NCBI RefSeq assembly: GCF_030167905.1
Contig: NZ_JARGNA010000004.1
Location: 248,001-312,000 of the forward strand
From: Flavobacterium terrisoli
Lineage (GTDB): Bacteria > Bacteroidota > Bacteroidia > Flavobacteriales > Flavobacteriaceae
Length of the DNA stretch: 64,000 nucleotides
Reading direction: 5' to 3'
Under the pieces are notes generated by a model. That model was not told the origin of the DNA and did not search any database. It was given only the letters and a program-made list of their open reading frames with translations. Below are positions 56,229 through 64,000 of the stretch, in pieces. Each line of letters begins with the position of its first letter. The stretch's first letter is position 1. The translations under genes and the position numbers were made by a program.

Positions 56229-57185
56229 CTATGGTTTGGTTTCCAAAGCTTCCAATTCCTTTTGTTTGGCTCTTTTGACGTGGTTTATTGACGAATTCAA
56301 ATCAAATCCTAAAAGCAAAATCATACAGTTGATCCAAATGTAAAACATCACGACGAGCAATGTTCCGATGGAACCATAAAGCTCGTTGTATTTGGAAAAT
56401 TTTACGACCCAAATCCCAAAAAAATAAGACGATATGATAATTAAAACTGTCGTAAATACTGAACCTATCGAGATAAAAGAACGCTTTGCATCTCTTTTGA
56501 TTCCAAATTTAAACAGCAATGAAGTCGTAATCAAAATCATCAGGATTACAAAAATATACCTTCCCATTTCTATCAAAGGAATGTCTTCTGAAAGCACATC
56601 CTGAATTTTGGTTTTTTGGATAAAAACCTCAAAAACCACTATCGCGGCAACGGTTATAATCAATACAAATGATAACAAAATAGAAAGTCCTAGCGATACA
56701 AAATACTGCCTGAAAAACTTTCTTTTCATCATGATATCAATGTGATGCGAACTCTCAAATCCGCCCAGAATAGCATTTACACCATTGGTCATCAATAAAA
56801 TAGCCATGAAGAAACCCGTGGAAATCAAGCCACTGTGACTGTTGTGCAAAATATCATTGATAATCTTGTAAATGGCATCATAGGTTGTTGGCGGTACACT
56901 TTGCTGGACAAATCCCATAAAATCTTCCTGGAAACCATCAATTGGAATGTATGGAATAAGGTTCAGAATAAACAGCATAAAGGGAAACAATGCCATAAAG
57001 AAACTCCAGGCAATCGCTGCCGCTCTGTAAGAAATGGCGCCTTCAATGATTCCAACAAAGTACAAATCGAGCAATTCATAAAAGGACAAACCGTGAAGCC
57101 ATGGCAATTTTATCTTATGCAACAAAGCAAATAATTGCTTGACAACAGGAATCTTGCCCAACTTAGATGCTGATGGTTCGCTCAT
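56229..57185 (-). CDS. YihY/virulence factor BrkB family membrane protein
   Basis: The 318-residue protein has about six membrane spans and the YihY/UPF0761 pattern: GAISYRAAAIAWSFFMALFPFMLFILNLIPYIPI, LLMTNGVNAILGGFESSHHI, and IGTLLVVMFYIWINCMILLLGFDLN. The family once was mis-annotated as ribonuclease BN; its real function is unknown. It lies 1 bp from nadC, a pairing I know from other flavobacteria, and the two are probably co-transcribed. Confidence 0.93.
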   Translation of the reverse strand: MSEPSASKLGKIPVVKQLFALLHKIKLPWLHGLSFYELLDLYFVGIIEGAISYRAAAIAWSFFMALFPFMLFILNLIPYIPIDGFQEDFMGFVQQSVPPTTYDAIYKIINDILHNSHSGLISTGFFMAILLMTNGVNAILGGFESSHHIDIMMKRKFFRQYFVSLGLSILLSFVLIITVAAIVVFEVFIQKTKIQDVLSEDIPLIEMGRYIFVILMILITTSLLFKFGIKRDAKRSFISIGSVFTTVLIIISSYFFGIWVVKFSKYNELYGSIGTLLVVMFYIWINCMILLLGFDLNSSINHVKRAKQKELEALETKP

Positions 57186-57186
57186 A

Positions 57187-58044
57187 TTAAAAGGCTTTTA
57201 GGCTTAAATCCATATTATAAACAGAATGCGTCAACGCGCCCGAAGAAATATAATCCACGCCACATTCTGCATATTGACGAATCGTAGTCTCATTGATATT
57301 CCCGGAGGATTCGGTCAGGCATTTATCACCGATAAGCACTACTGCCTTTTCGGTGTCTTCAAAGTTGAAGTTGTCAATCAGGATTCGGTAAACGCCTTCA
57401 TTCTGAAGAATTTCTTCAATTTCAGCTAAATTTCTGGCTTCGACGATAATCTTTAAATCGAGGTTATTGTGCTTTAAAAATTCTTTGGTTTTGGTAATCG
57501 CATGCGTAATGCCTCCGGCAAAATCGTTGTGGTTATCTTTGAGCATAATCATATCGTACAACGCAAAACGATGGTTTTCGCCGCCACCAATTTTCACCGC
57601 CCATTTTTCGCAAGCCCTAAATCCGGGAGTCGTTTTTCGGGTATCCAGGATTTTGGTTTTGGTTCCTTCTAAAAGTTGGGCATATTGATTGGTCTTAGTC
57701 GCGATCGCTGACATTCGCTGCATTGAGTTCAAAACCAAGCGCTCGGCTTTCAAAATAGATTGAGAACTTCCCGAAACGTGAAATACAATATCACCATGTT
57801 TTACGGCTGTTCCGTCTTCTATAAATACTTCTACTTCCAAAGTTGGATCAACATTTTCGAAAACCATTTGGGCAAATTCTACTCCGGCAATGATACCGGT
57901 ATCTTTAACCAAAAGTTTGGCTTTTCCTTTGGCAGTATCGGGAATACAAGCGAGCGAACTGTAATCGCCTGGGCCAATATCCTCGCGAATTCCGTTTTGA
58001 ATAATTATATCAAGCTCTGTCTGAAACTGTTTCTCTGAAATCAT
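57187..58044 (-). CDS. nadC: Nicotinate-nucleotide diphosphorylase (carboxylating)
   Basis: The 285-residue enzyme converts quinolinate and PRPP to nicotinate mononucleotide in NAD synthesis. Evidence is the N-terminal DIGPGDYSS, LNSMQRMSAIAT, the substrate-binding TRKTTPGFRACEKWAVKIGGG, HRFALYDMIMLKDNH and EARNLAEIEEIL, and the C-terminal VDYISSGALTHSV. It heads the nadC-YihY run. Confidence 0.97.
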   Translation of the reverse strand: MISEKQFQTELDIIIQNGIREDIGPGDYSSLACIPDTAKGKAKLLVKDTGIIAGVEFAQMVFENVDPTLEVEVFIEDGTAVKHGDIVFHVSGSSQSILKAERLVLNSMQRMSAIATKTNQYAQLLEGTKTKILDTRKTTPGFRACEKWAVKIGGGENHRFALYDMIMLKDNHNDFAGGITHAITKTKEFLKHNNLDLKIIVEARNLAEIEEILQNEGVYRILIDNFNFEDTEKAVVLIGDKCLTESSGNINETTIRQYAECGVDYISSGALTHSVYNMDLSLKAF

Positions 58045-58082
58045 CGGGCAACTATTGTTTGGCTAAAATAGTAAATATGTTG

Positions 58083-58229
58083 ATTTGGTAATTCGGTTAT
58101 TTGGTAATTTGTTTATTTAAAATTCTAAAAATATCAATTTTAAGATTTGAAGCCTAAGTTGTTTTATAAACAGTTAGCAATCAATTATAAACCGATGCGT
58201 CGAATAACCAAATACCCAGATTACCAAAT
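58083..58229. repeat. Imperfect 26-bp inverted repeat between nadC and pyrD
   Basis: The arm at 58083-58108 and the arm at 58204-58229 match as an inverted pair at 22 of 26 positions (shared core ATTTGGTAAT). The 95 bp between the arms hold no gene. The pair resembles a small palindromic dispersed element. Confidence 0.55.
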
Positions 58230-58244
58230 AAACAACAAAAAAAC

Positions 58245-58252
58245 TATCTTTG
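58245..58252 (+). promoter_or_regulatory. -7 promoter element (TATCTTTG) of pyrD
   Basis: An exact TAnnTTTG match 22 bases before the pyrD ATG at 58275. Confidence 0.55.
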
Positions 58253-58274
58253 CGTCACGACAACAACACAACAC

Positions 58275-59297
58275 ATGTACAAACTACTCATTCGCCCAAT
58301 TCTTTTTTGGTTTGACCCTGAAGAAGTGCATTATTTCACTTTCTCATTGGTTAAATTCATCTCCAAAATTCCTTTTGTTCCCAATATTTTAAAATTGATT
58401 TACGAAGTCGAGGACACGCGTTTGGAACGTGAAGTTTTTGGTCTTAAATTTAAAAATCCGGTTGGTTTAGCGGCAGGTTTTGACAAAGATGCTAAGTTGT
58501 ATAACGAATTGTCACATTTCGGTTTCGGGTTTATTGAAATCGGAACCTTAACCCCAAAACCACAAGACGGCAATCCTAAAAAACGTTTGTTCCGTTTGAG
58601 AGAAGACAGTGCAATCATCAATCGCATGGGATTCAACAATGGCGGTGTTGAAGCGGCGGTTTTGAGATTGAAAGATAACAAAGGCGTTTTGATTGGCGGC
58701 AACATTGGCAAAAATAAAGTCACTCCGAATGAAAATGCGACTTCAGATTATTTGATTTGTTTTGATGCCTTATTCAAATATGTAGATTATTTTGTGGTGA
58801 ATGTGAGTTCACCGAATACACCAAACCTGAGAGAACTACAGGAAAAGAAACCGTTGACGGAACTTTTGAATACTTTACAATCACATAATTTATTACACCA
58901 AAATCCAAAACCAATCCTGTTGAAAATCGCACCCGATTTGACCAACGAACAGTTATTGGATATTATAGATATTGTAAATGATTCCAAAATTGCGGGTGTC
59001 ATTGCAACAAACACTACCATTTCCCGCGAAGGTTTGCAATCGGAAAACAAAGTGGAAACCGGTGGATTGTCGGGTAAACCTTTGACAGATCGTTCAACCG
59101 AAGTGATTCGTTTCCTTTCGGAGAAAAGCAACAAAGCCTTTCCTATTATTGGTGTTGGCGGAATTCATTCGGCGGAAGATGCCATTGAAAAACTGGAAGC
59201 CGGAGCGAGTTTGGTGCAATTGTATACCGGATTTATCTATGAAGGTCCAAATTTAATCAAGGAAATCAACGAAGCAATTCTAAGAAAATCTTCCTAA
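58275..59297 (+). CDS. pyrD: Class 2 dihydroorotate dehydrogenase (quinone)
   Basis: The 340-residue enzyme oxidises dihydroorotate to orotate in pyrimidine synthesis, using membrane quinone. The N-terminal helical part (residues 1-45) is the membrane-associating region of class 2 enzymes. Then come [49 protein letters not shown], the base-containing [12 protein letters not shown] (Ser, as in class 2), and [10 protein letters not shown]. The HMG-CoA lyase gene follows 24 bp later. Confidence 0.97.
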   Translation: MYKLLIRPILFWFDPEEVHYFTFSLVKFISKIPFVPNILKLIYEVEDTRLEREVFGLKFKNPVGLAAGFDKDAKLYNELSHFGFGFIEIGTLTPKPQDGNPKKRLFRLREDSAIINRMGFNNGGVEAAVLRLKDNKGVLIGGNIGKNKVTPNENATSDYLICFDALFKYVDYFVVNVSSPNTPNLRELQEKKPLTELLNTLQSHNLLHQNPKPILLKIAPDLTNEQLLDIIDIVNDSKIAGVIATNTTISREGLQSENKVETGGLSGKPLTDRSTEVIRFLSEKSNKAFPIIGVGGIHSAEDAIEKLEAGASLVQLYTGFIYEGPNLIKEINEAILRKSS

Positions 59298-59321
59298 CTT
59301 AGCCTCAACAAATCAAACCAG

Positions 59322-60188
59322 TTGAAATCACCAATCAAAATTATAGAATGTCCACGCGATGCTATGCAAGGCATTAAAACCTTTATTCCTACTGAGAAGA
59401 AAGTGGATTATATTCAATCCTTACTTCGCGTAGGTTTTGACACGATTGATTTTGGTAGTTTTGTTTCTCCTAAAGCGATTCCGCAAATGCAGGACACTGC
59501 TGAAGTTTTGGCACAACTGGATTTATCACAAACACAAAGCAAGCTCTTAGCTATCATTGCCAATACACAAGGCGCACAATTGGCTTCGGTTCACAAGGAA
59601 ATTCAATACTTAGGTTTTCCGTTTTCGATTTCAGAAAACTTTCAGATGCGTAATACGCACAAGACCATTGCCGAAAGTTTAATCACACTTCAAGAGATTT
59701 TAGATATTGCCAACGCTTCCGATAAAGAAGTCGTAGCTTATCTTTCTATGGGTTTTGGGAATCCGTATGGCGATCCCTGGAATGTGGAAATTGTAGGCGA
59801 ATGGACAGAAAGACTGGCCAATATGGGCGTAAAAATCTTGTCACTTTCCGATACCATTGGCAGTTCAACGCCTGAAGTGATTGAGTATTTGTTTTCAAAT
59901 TTGATCCCAAAATATCCCAACATTGAATTTGGCGCACACTTACATACGACTCCTGATAAATGGCACGAGAAGGTTGATGCGGCATACAAAGCCGGCTGTC
60001 GTCGTTTTGACGGTGCTATCCAAGGCTTTGGCGGTTGCCCGATGGCGAAAGACGATTTGACAGGCAATATGCCGACAGAAAAGCTCCTATCCTATTTCAC
60101 TGCGCAAAAGGAAAACACCAATACCAGCCCGATGAGTTTTGAAAGCGCTTATAACGAAGCGTCCAAGATTTTCAATCTGTATCATTAA
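59322..60188 (+). CDS. Hydroxymethylglutaryl-CoA lyase
   Basis: The 288-residue TIM-barrel enzyme cleaves HMG-CoA to acetoacetate and acetyl-CoA in leucine breakdown. Evidence is IIECPRDAMQGIKTFIPT with the catalytic Arg, FGSFVSPKAIPQM, ISENFQMRNT, GAHLHTTPD with metal-binding histidines, and IQGFGGCPMAKDDLTGNMPTE with the catalytic cysteine. The start is a TTG at 59322. There is no better ATG nearby, but a TTG start is always slightly uncertain. Confidence 0.94.
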   Translation: MKSPIKIIECPRDAMQGIKTFIPTEKKVDYIQSLLRVGFDTIDFGSFVSPKAIPQMQDTAEVLAQLDLSQTQSKLLAIIANTQGAQLASVHKEIQYLGFPFSISENFQMRNTHKTIAESLITLQEILDIANASDKEVVAYLSMGFGNPYGDPWNVEIVGEWTERLANMGVKILSLSDTIGSSTPEVIEYLFSNLIPKYPNIEFGAHLHTTPDKWHEKVDAAYKAGCRRFDGAIQGFGGCPMAKDDLTGNMPTEKLLSYFTAQKENTNTSPMSFESAYNEASKIFNLYH

Positions 60189-60236
60189 AAAGTTAAAAAC
60201 TTCGTAAATCTTACTTCGTACTTCCAACATTTAACG

Positions 60237-60244
60237 TATATTTG
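60237..60244 (+). promoter_or_regulatory. -7 promoter element (TATATTTG) of guaB
   Basis: An exact TAnnTTTG match 30 bases before the guaB ATG at 60275, just after the HMG-CoA lyase gene. Confidence 0.55.
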
Positions 60245-60274
60245 CACGCAATTTAACTACAACTACAAATTGCA

Positions 60275-61747
60275 ATGAATGCACACAACACAAAAATCAT
60301 CGGTGAAGGCTTAACTTACGATGATGTTCTTTTGGTTCCGAATTTTTCAGAAGTTTTACCAAGAGAAGTGAATATCCAATCTAAATTTTCCAAAAACATA
60401 ATGCTCAATGTTCCAATAGTTTCCGCTGCCATGGATACTGTTACCGAAAGCGCTATGGCGATTGCTATGGCTCAGGAAGGCGGAATTGGTGTGTTACACA
60501 AAAACATGACGATTGAGCAACAGGCTACCAAAGTTCGCAAAGTAAAACGTGCCGAAAGTGGTATGATCATCGATCCGGTGACTTTGCCTTTGACGGCTAA
60601 AGTGATTGATGCCAAAGCGGCGATGAAGGAATTTGGTATTGGCGGTATTCCGATTGTAGATGACAACAAAACCTTAAAAGGAATCGTAACCAACCGGGAT
60701 TTGCGTTTTGAAAAAGACAATTCACGCCCGATTGTGGAAGTGATGACTTCTCAAAATTTGGTTACCGTCGCTGAAGGCACTTCTTTAGAACAAGCCGAAG
60801 TCGTTTTACAAGGCAACAAAATTGAAAAACTTCCTGTAGTTAATGCTGATTATAAATTAGTCGGGTTAATTACTTTTAGAGATATTACAAAACTTACTCA
60901 AAAACCAATCGCCAACAAAGATAAGTTTGGACGTTTGAGAGTCGCAGCTGCCATTGGCGTTACCGCCGATTCATTGCAAAGAACAGAAGCGTTGGTCAAT
61001 GCCGGTGTTGATGCCATTATCATCGATACCGCTCACGGACATACCGCAGGCGTTGTCAATGTATTGAAAGAGGTTAAAGCAAAATTCCCTCAGATAGATG
61101 TAGTTGTAGGTAATATTGCCACACCTGAAGCAGCTAAATATTTAGTGGAACACGGTGCCGATGGTGTAAAAGTCGGAATTGGTCCGGGTTCCATTTGTAC
61201 CACACGTGTTGTAGCCGGAGTTGGATTCCCGCAATTCTCAGCCGTTTTAGAAGTTGCCGCAGCTTTAAAAGGAACCGGAATTCCGGTAATTGCAGACGGT
61301 GGAATTCGCTATACCGGTGATATTCCTAAAGCCATTGCAGCCGGAGCCAGTTCGGTAATGCTGGGTTCATTATTGGCCGGAACCAAAGAATCTCCGGGAG
61401 AAACCATCATTTTTGAAGGCAGAAAATTCAAATCATACCGTGGAATGGGTTCAGTTGAAGCCATGCAGGAAGGTTCAAAAGACCGTTATTTCCAAGACGT
61501 AGAAGACGATATCAAAAAGTTAGTTCCGGAAGGAATCGTAGGTCGTGTTCCTTATAAAGGAGAATTGAACGAAAGCATGCAGCAATTCATTGGCGGACTT
61601 CGCGCCGGAATGGGTTATTGTGGTTCAAAAGATATTCCGACCTTACAGGAAACCGGAAGATTCGTTAGAATCACTTCTAGCGGAATTACAGAAAGTCATC
61701 CACACAATGTGACGATTACTAAGGAAGCTCCGAATTATTCGAGATAA
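60275..61747 (+). CDS. guaB: IMP dehydrogenase
   Basis: The 490-residue enzyme oxidises IMP to XMP, the first committed step to GTP. It has the N-terminal [19 protein letters not shown], a pair of CBS domains inserted near residues 95-205, and the catalytic loop [18 protein letters not shown] with Cys308. The flap region [12 protein letters not shown] and the C-terminal [18 protein letters not shown] complete the family pattern. It ends at a strong bidirectional terminator. Confidence 0.97.
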   Translation: MNAHNTKIIGEGLTYDDVLLVPNFSEVLPREVNIQSKFSKNIMLNVPIVSAAMDTVTESAMAIAMAQEGGIGVLHKNMTIEQQATKVRKVKRAESGMIIDPVTLPLTAKVIDAKAAMKEFGIGGIPIVDDNKTLKGIVTNRDLRFEKDNSRPIVEVMTSQNLVTVAEGTSLEQAEVVLQGNKIEKLPVVNADYKLVGLITFRDITKLTQKPIANKDKFGRLRVAAAIGVTADSLQRTEALVNAGVDAIIIDTAHGHTAGVVNVLKEVKAKFPQIDVVVGNIATPEAAKYLVEHGADGVKVGIGPGSICTTRVVAGVGFPQFSAVLEVAAALKGTGIPVIADGGIRYTGDIPKAIAAGASSVMLGSLLAGTKESPGETIIFEGRKFKSYRGMGSVEAMQEGSKDRYFQDVEDDIKKLVPEGIVGRVPYKGELNESMQQFIGGLRAGMGYCGSKDIPTLQETGRFVRITSSGITESHPHNVTITKEAPNYSR

Positions 61748-61759
61748 GTTTTAGGGATA

Positions 61760-61800
61760 AAAAAAAAAGCATAAGTTTAATTCTTATGCCTTTTTTTTTT
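61760..61800. terminator. Bidirectional intrinsic terminator
   Basis: GCATAAG at 61769-61775 pairs with CTTATGC at 61783-61789, flanked by nine A's and eleven T's, between the convergent guaB and MORN-like genes. Confidence 0.88.
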
Positions 61801-61816
61801 ATCTAACAGCGGAAGA

Positions 61817-63481
61817 CTATTCATTTTTTTTCAGTTCTTCTTTCAAAGCCTCATAAGCTCCCGTACCACTAAAATTTTCGGGCTCAAAAAACAAACTTTC
61901 AAGTACATAAACAACATCTAAATCGTCTAGTATTTTTTTCTTAAAAGCCTCTTTGATTACATTTGGCATCTTAAAACTAAGGAAACGATCTATAGCCTTT
62001 TCACCCTTTTTATAAATTCTTTCTTCAAATTTTTGATAAAAAAACAGGATTTCATCATTCTTCGGCGCCAGCTCATTTTTCAATTTGGCTAAATGCCCAA
62101 TGTTTTCTGATGCAAAGAACTTATACTTTATATTGCCATATGTTTTTTCGCAAAACAACACATCTTTATATTGGTTACTATAGCTGTTTTTACAATCATT
62201 CTTTTTAACAAATTCATTATTCAACGGTTCGTGATAGTCAAAGTCCTCATTAAATGTTCCTTCTCTGCGCGTAATCGCATAACCATCGCCGTCTTTCTCA
62301 ACGGATGAACTTTTATAACTAATGCTTGGGCGCTTTGAAACAGTTTTTATATCTTCAGCTTCCCATTTTATATAGTAATAAGGATGCTCATCTTCATAAT
62401 TAGCACCATCTTTGTTGAAAAAATCAATTCTGATTAGTTCTTTGCATCTGATTTCAAAAAGTTCTCTTTCAATTTCAAAACGATCAGTAAAAGTAAAATA
62501 CTGTCTAAATTCATCCATTTTTTGAATATTCGATTCGCTGCAATCCGACTTGGAGAAATCTAATGTATAATACAATTTCGAACCGTCGTAGTTATAATAC
62601 TTCCAAGTGCCAATCATTTTACCATCCTGATAAAAAGATTCGACTATCAATTTACCATCACGATAAATTTTCCAATTTTCAATACCTTTTACCAATTGCA
62701 TTTTGGAAAAAAAAGTACTGTTGTTCATTTTTGTCTTTTTTTCGTAAAATTGTGGTTTTCCCTCTTTGAATATTCCTTTGGATACAGTATCGCCATCCAT
62801 TGAAAACCCATAAAAGTATTCTAAAACACGGTTAGACAATTTGTACTTATACTGAATTTTTCCACTTTCGTAATAATTTTTGATTACTTCTCCTTCAGGA
62901 AAATCATCCTTCATCATTGCTTTATAAGAAAGGAAACCCTTTTCATAGGTTTCAATAGGCCCATCAAAAACCCCATTCTTAAAATGCATTAATTCCTTGA
63001 GGTTGCTTTCGTTTTTGTATTTTATATACCTGCCATTCATTTTCCCGTTAACAAATTCAACTTCTGCCTGCATTTTACCATTTGGAAAATAATTCCTCGA
63101 AAAGCCATCTAAAATACCATTATTGTAACCTACTTCACTTTGAAGTTTACCATCTGAATAATAGGTAACCATTCTACCGTTTGGGTTATTGTTTTTGAAT
63201 TCCGCTCTTCTTTCAACTGCTCCATTATGGTAATACCATTGCGCAACACCTTCGTGAACAAGTGGATCAACAGCTACTTTTGAATAGCCTTCAAACTGTA
63301 TTTTACCGTCAATAAAATAATCCTTAATCAAATAAAGATCAATCTCTTTTTTGACAATCCTATAATACAAAGCATTTTCCTTACTGGATGGTTTCCAGTC
63401 TTTATCGAAATAAACCTTTTCCTGGCTTTGTACTCCAATAAAAAAGAAAAGAAAAAAGGATATAAAAACAGTTTGTTTCAT
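61817..63481 (-). CDS. Secreted MORN-repeat-like (YwqK-like) protein
   Basis: The 554-residue protein has a signal peptide (MKQTVFISFFLFFFIGVQS). Residues 55-320 hold about a dozen short repeats of the YwqK/MORN type, with words such as YYSDGKLQSEVGYNNGILDG, YFPNGKMQAEVEFVNGKMNG and FYQDGKMIGTWKYY. The last 230 residues are unassigned and rich in charged residues. MORN-like repeats occur in envelope and membrane-associated proteins, with no agreed function. The ATG at 63481 begins the signal peptide; a longer frame to 63556 overlaps purB. It starts 10 bp after purB and is probably co-transcribed. Confidence 0.78.
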   Translation of the reverse strand: MKQTVFISFFLFFFIGVQSQEKVYFDKDWKPSSKENALYYRIVKKEIDLYLIKDYFIDGKIQFEGYSKVAVDPLVHEGVAQWYYHNGAVERRAEFKNNNPNGRMVTYYSDGKLQSEVGYNNGILDGFSRNYFPNGKMQAEVEFVNGKMNGRYIKYKNESNLKELMHFKNGVFDGPIETYEKGFLSYKAMMKDDFPEGEVIKNYYESGKIQYKYKLSNRVLEYFYGFSMDGDTVSKGIFKEGKPQFYEKKTKMNNSTFFSKMQLVKGIENWKIYRDGKLIVESFYQDGKMIGTWKYYNYDGSKLYYTLDFSKSDCSESNIQKMDEFRQYFTFTDRFEIERELFEIRCKELIRIDFFNKDGANYEDEHPYYYIKWEAEDIKTVSKRPSISYKSSSVEKDGDGYAITRREGTFNEDFDYHEPLNNEFVKKNDCKNSYSNQYKDVLFCEKTYGNIKYKFFASENIGHLAKLKNELAPKNDEILFFYQKFEERIYKKGEKAIDRFLSFKMPNVIKEAFKKKILDDLDVVYVLESLFFEPENFSGTGAYEALKEELKKNE

Positions 63482-63491
63482 AAAGTAAATT

Positions 63492-64000
<509 letters not shown>

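Overview
The window is a chromosomal segment of a Bacteroidota bacterium, almost certainly a Flavobacterium or a close relative in Flavobacteriaceae. The signs are AT-rich DNA, repeated promoter elements of the form TAnnTTTG, type IX secretion (T9SS) cargo with type A and type B sorting tails, a PorP/SprF-like protein, Bacteroidota-only families (DUF4835, DUF6913, DUF6495, DUF6155, the long RpoZ) and flavobacterial short intergenic repeats. I see no tRNA, rRNA, CRISPR array, insertion sequence or complete prophage. The region reads as core genome with one accessory-like surface-adhesin locus.

Layout. 1-6.5 kb: a partial gene, a DUF3817 membrane protein, DUF6155, a DEAH helicase, a CNB-CBS-nucleotidyltransferase protein paired with a degenerate DnaQ-like protein, and a CAP-domain lipoprotein behind a perfect 37-bp direct repeat. 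6.5-11 kb: a mutarotase-like protein, a GNAT acetyltransferase, an unusual ABC ATPase with its membrane partner, and a VF530 protein. 11-21 kb: smpB, pcm, a Gfo/Idh/MocA oxidoreductase, a hydroxyacyl-CoA dehydrogenase, DUF1015, YggS, an exonuclease/GIY-YIG fusion, miaA, a lipoprotein, a beta-barrel protein and an acyl-ACP thioesterase. 21-25 kb (minus strand): glycosyltransferase, coaE, and an RprX/RprY-like two-component pair. 25-35.6 kb (minus): a T9SS cargo protein, fabV, and the runs DUF6913-dapA and bamD-rpoZ-coaBC-DUF4835-recN. 35.6-40 kb: a 5'-nucleotidase split into two genes, a membrane protein and ligA. 40-51 kb: an adhesin operon (2206-aa CHU_C protein, PorP/SprF-like protein, OmpA-family protein) facing an S24-like regulator across 593 bp of AT-rich DNA. 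51-64 kb: DUF6495, rpsF-rpsR-rplI, a LytTR response regulator with phased direct repeats upstream, priA, YihY, nadC, pyrD, an HMG-CoA lyase, guaB, a MORN-like secreted protein and the 3' part of purB.

How genes work together. bamD, DUF4835 and the T9SS-related genes serve the outer membrane and secretion. The giant CHU_C protein with the PorP/SprF-like and OmpA-like proteins looks like one secreted-adhesin unit. coaBC and coaE serve CoA synthesis; fabV and the thioesterase serve lipid metabolism; guaB, purB, pyrD and nadC serve nucleotide and NAD synthesis; recN, ligA, priA and the nuclease fusion serve DNA maintenance.

Several start codons were moved from the longest-ORF start, because a TAnnTTTG promoter element or a dispersed repeat lies where the longest ORF would begin, or because the conserved N-terminus starts further in. 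The most unusual signals are the 37-bp repeat before the CAP lipoprotein, three direct repeats at exact 20-bp spacing before the LytTR gene, a nuclease fusion whose Exo I motif lies upstream of every ATG/GTG/TTG, a DnaQ-like protein lacking two catalytic residues, and seven adhesin repeats of exactly 240 bp.
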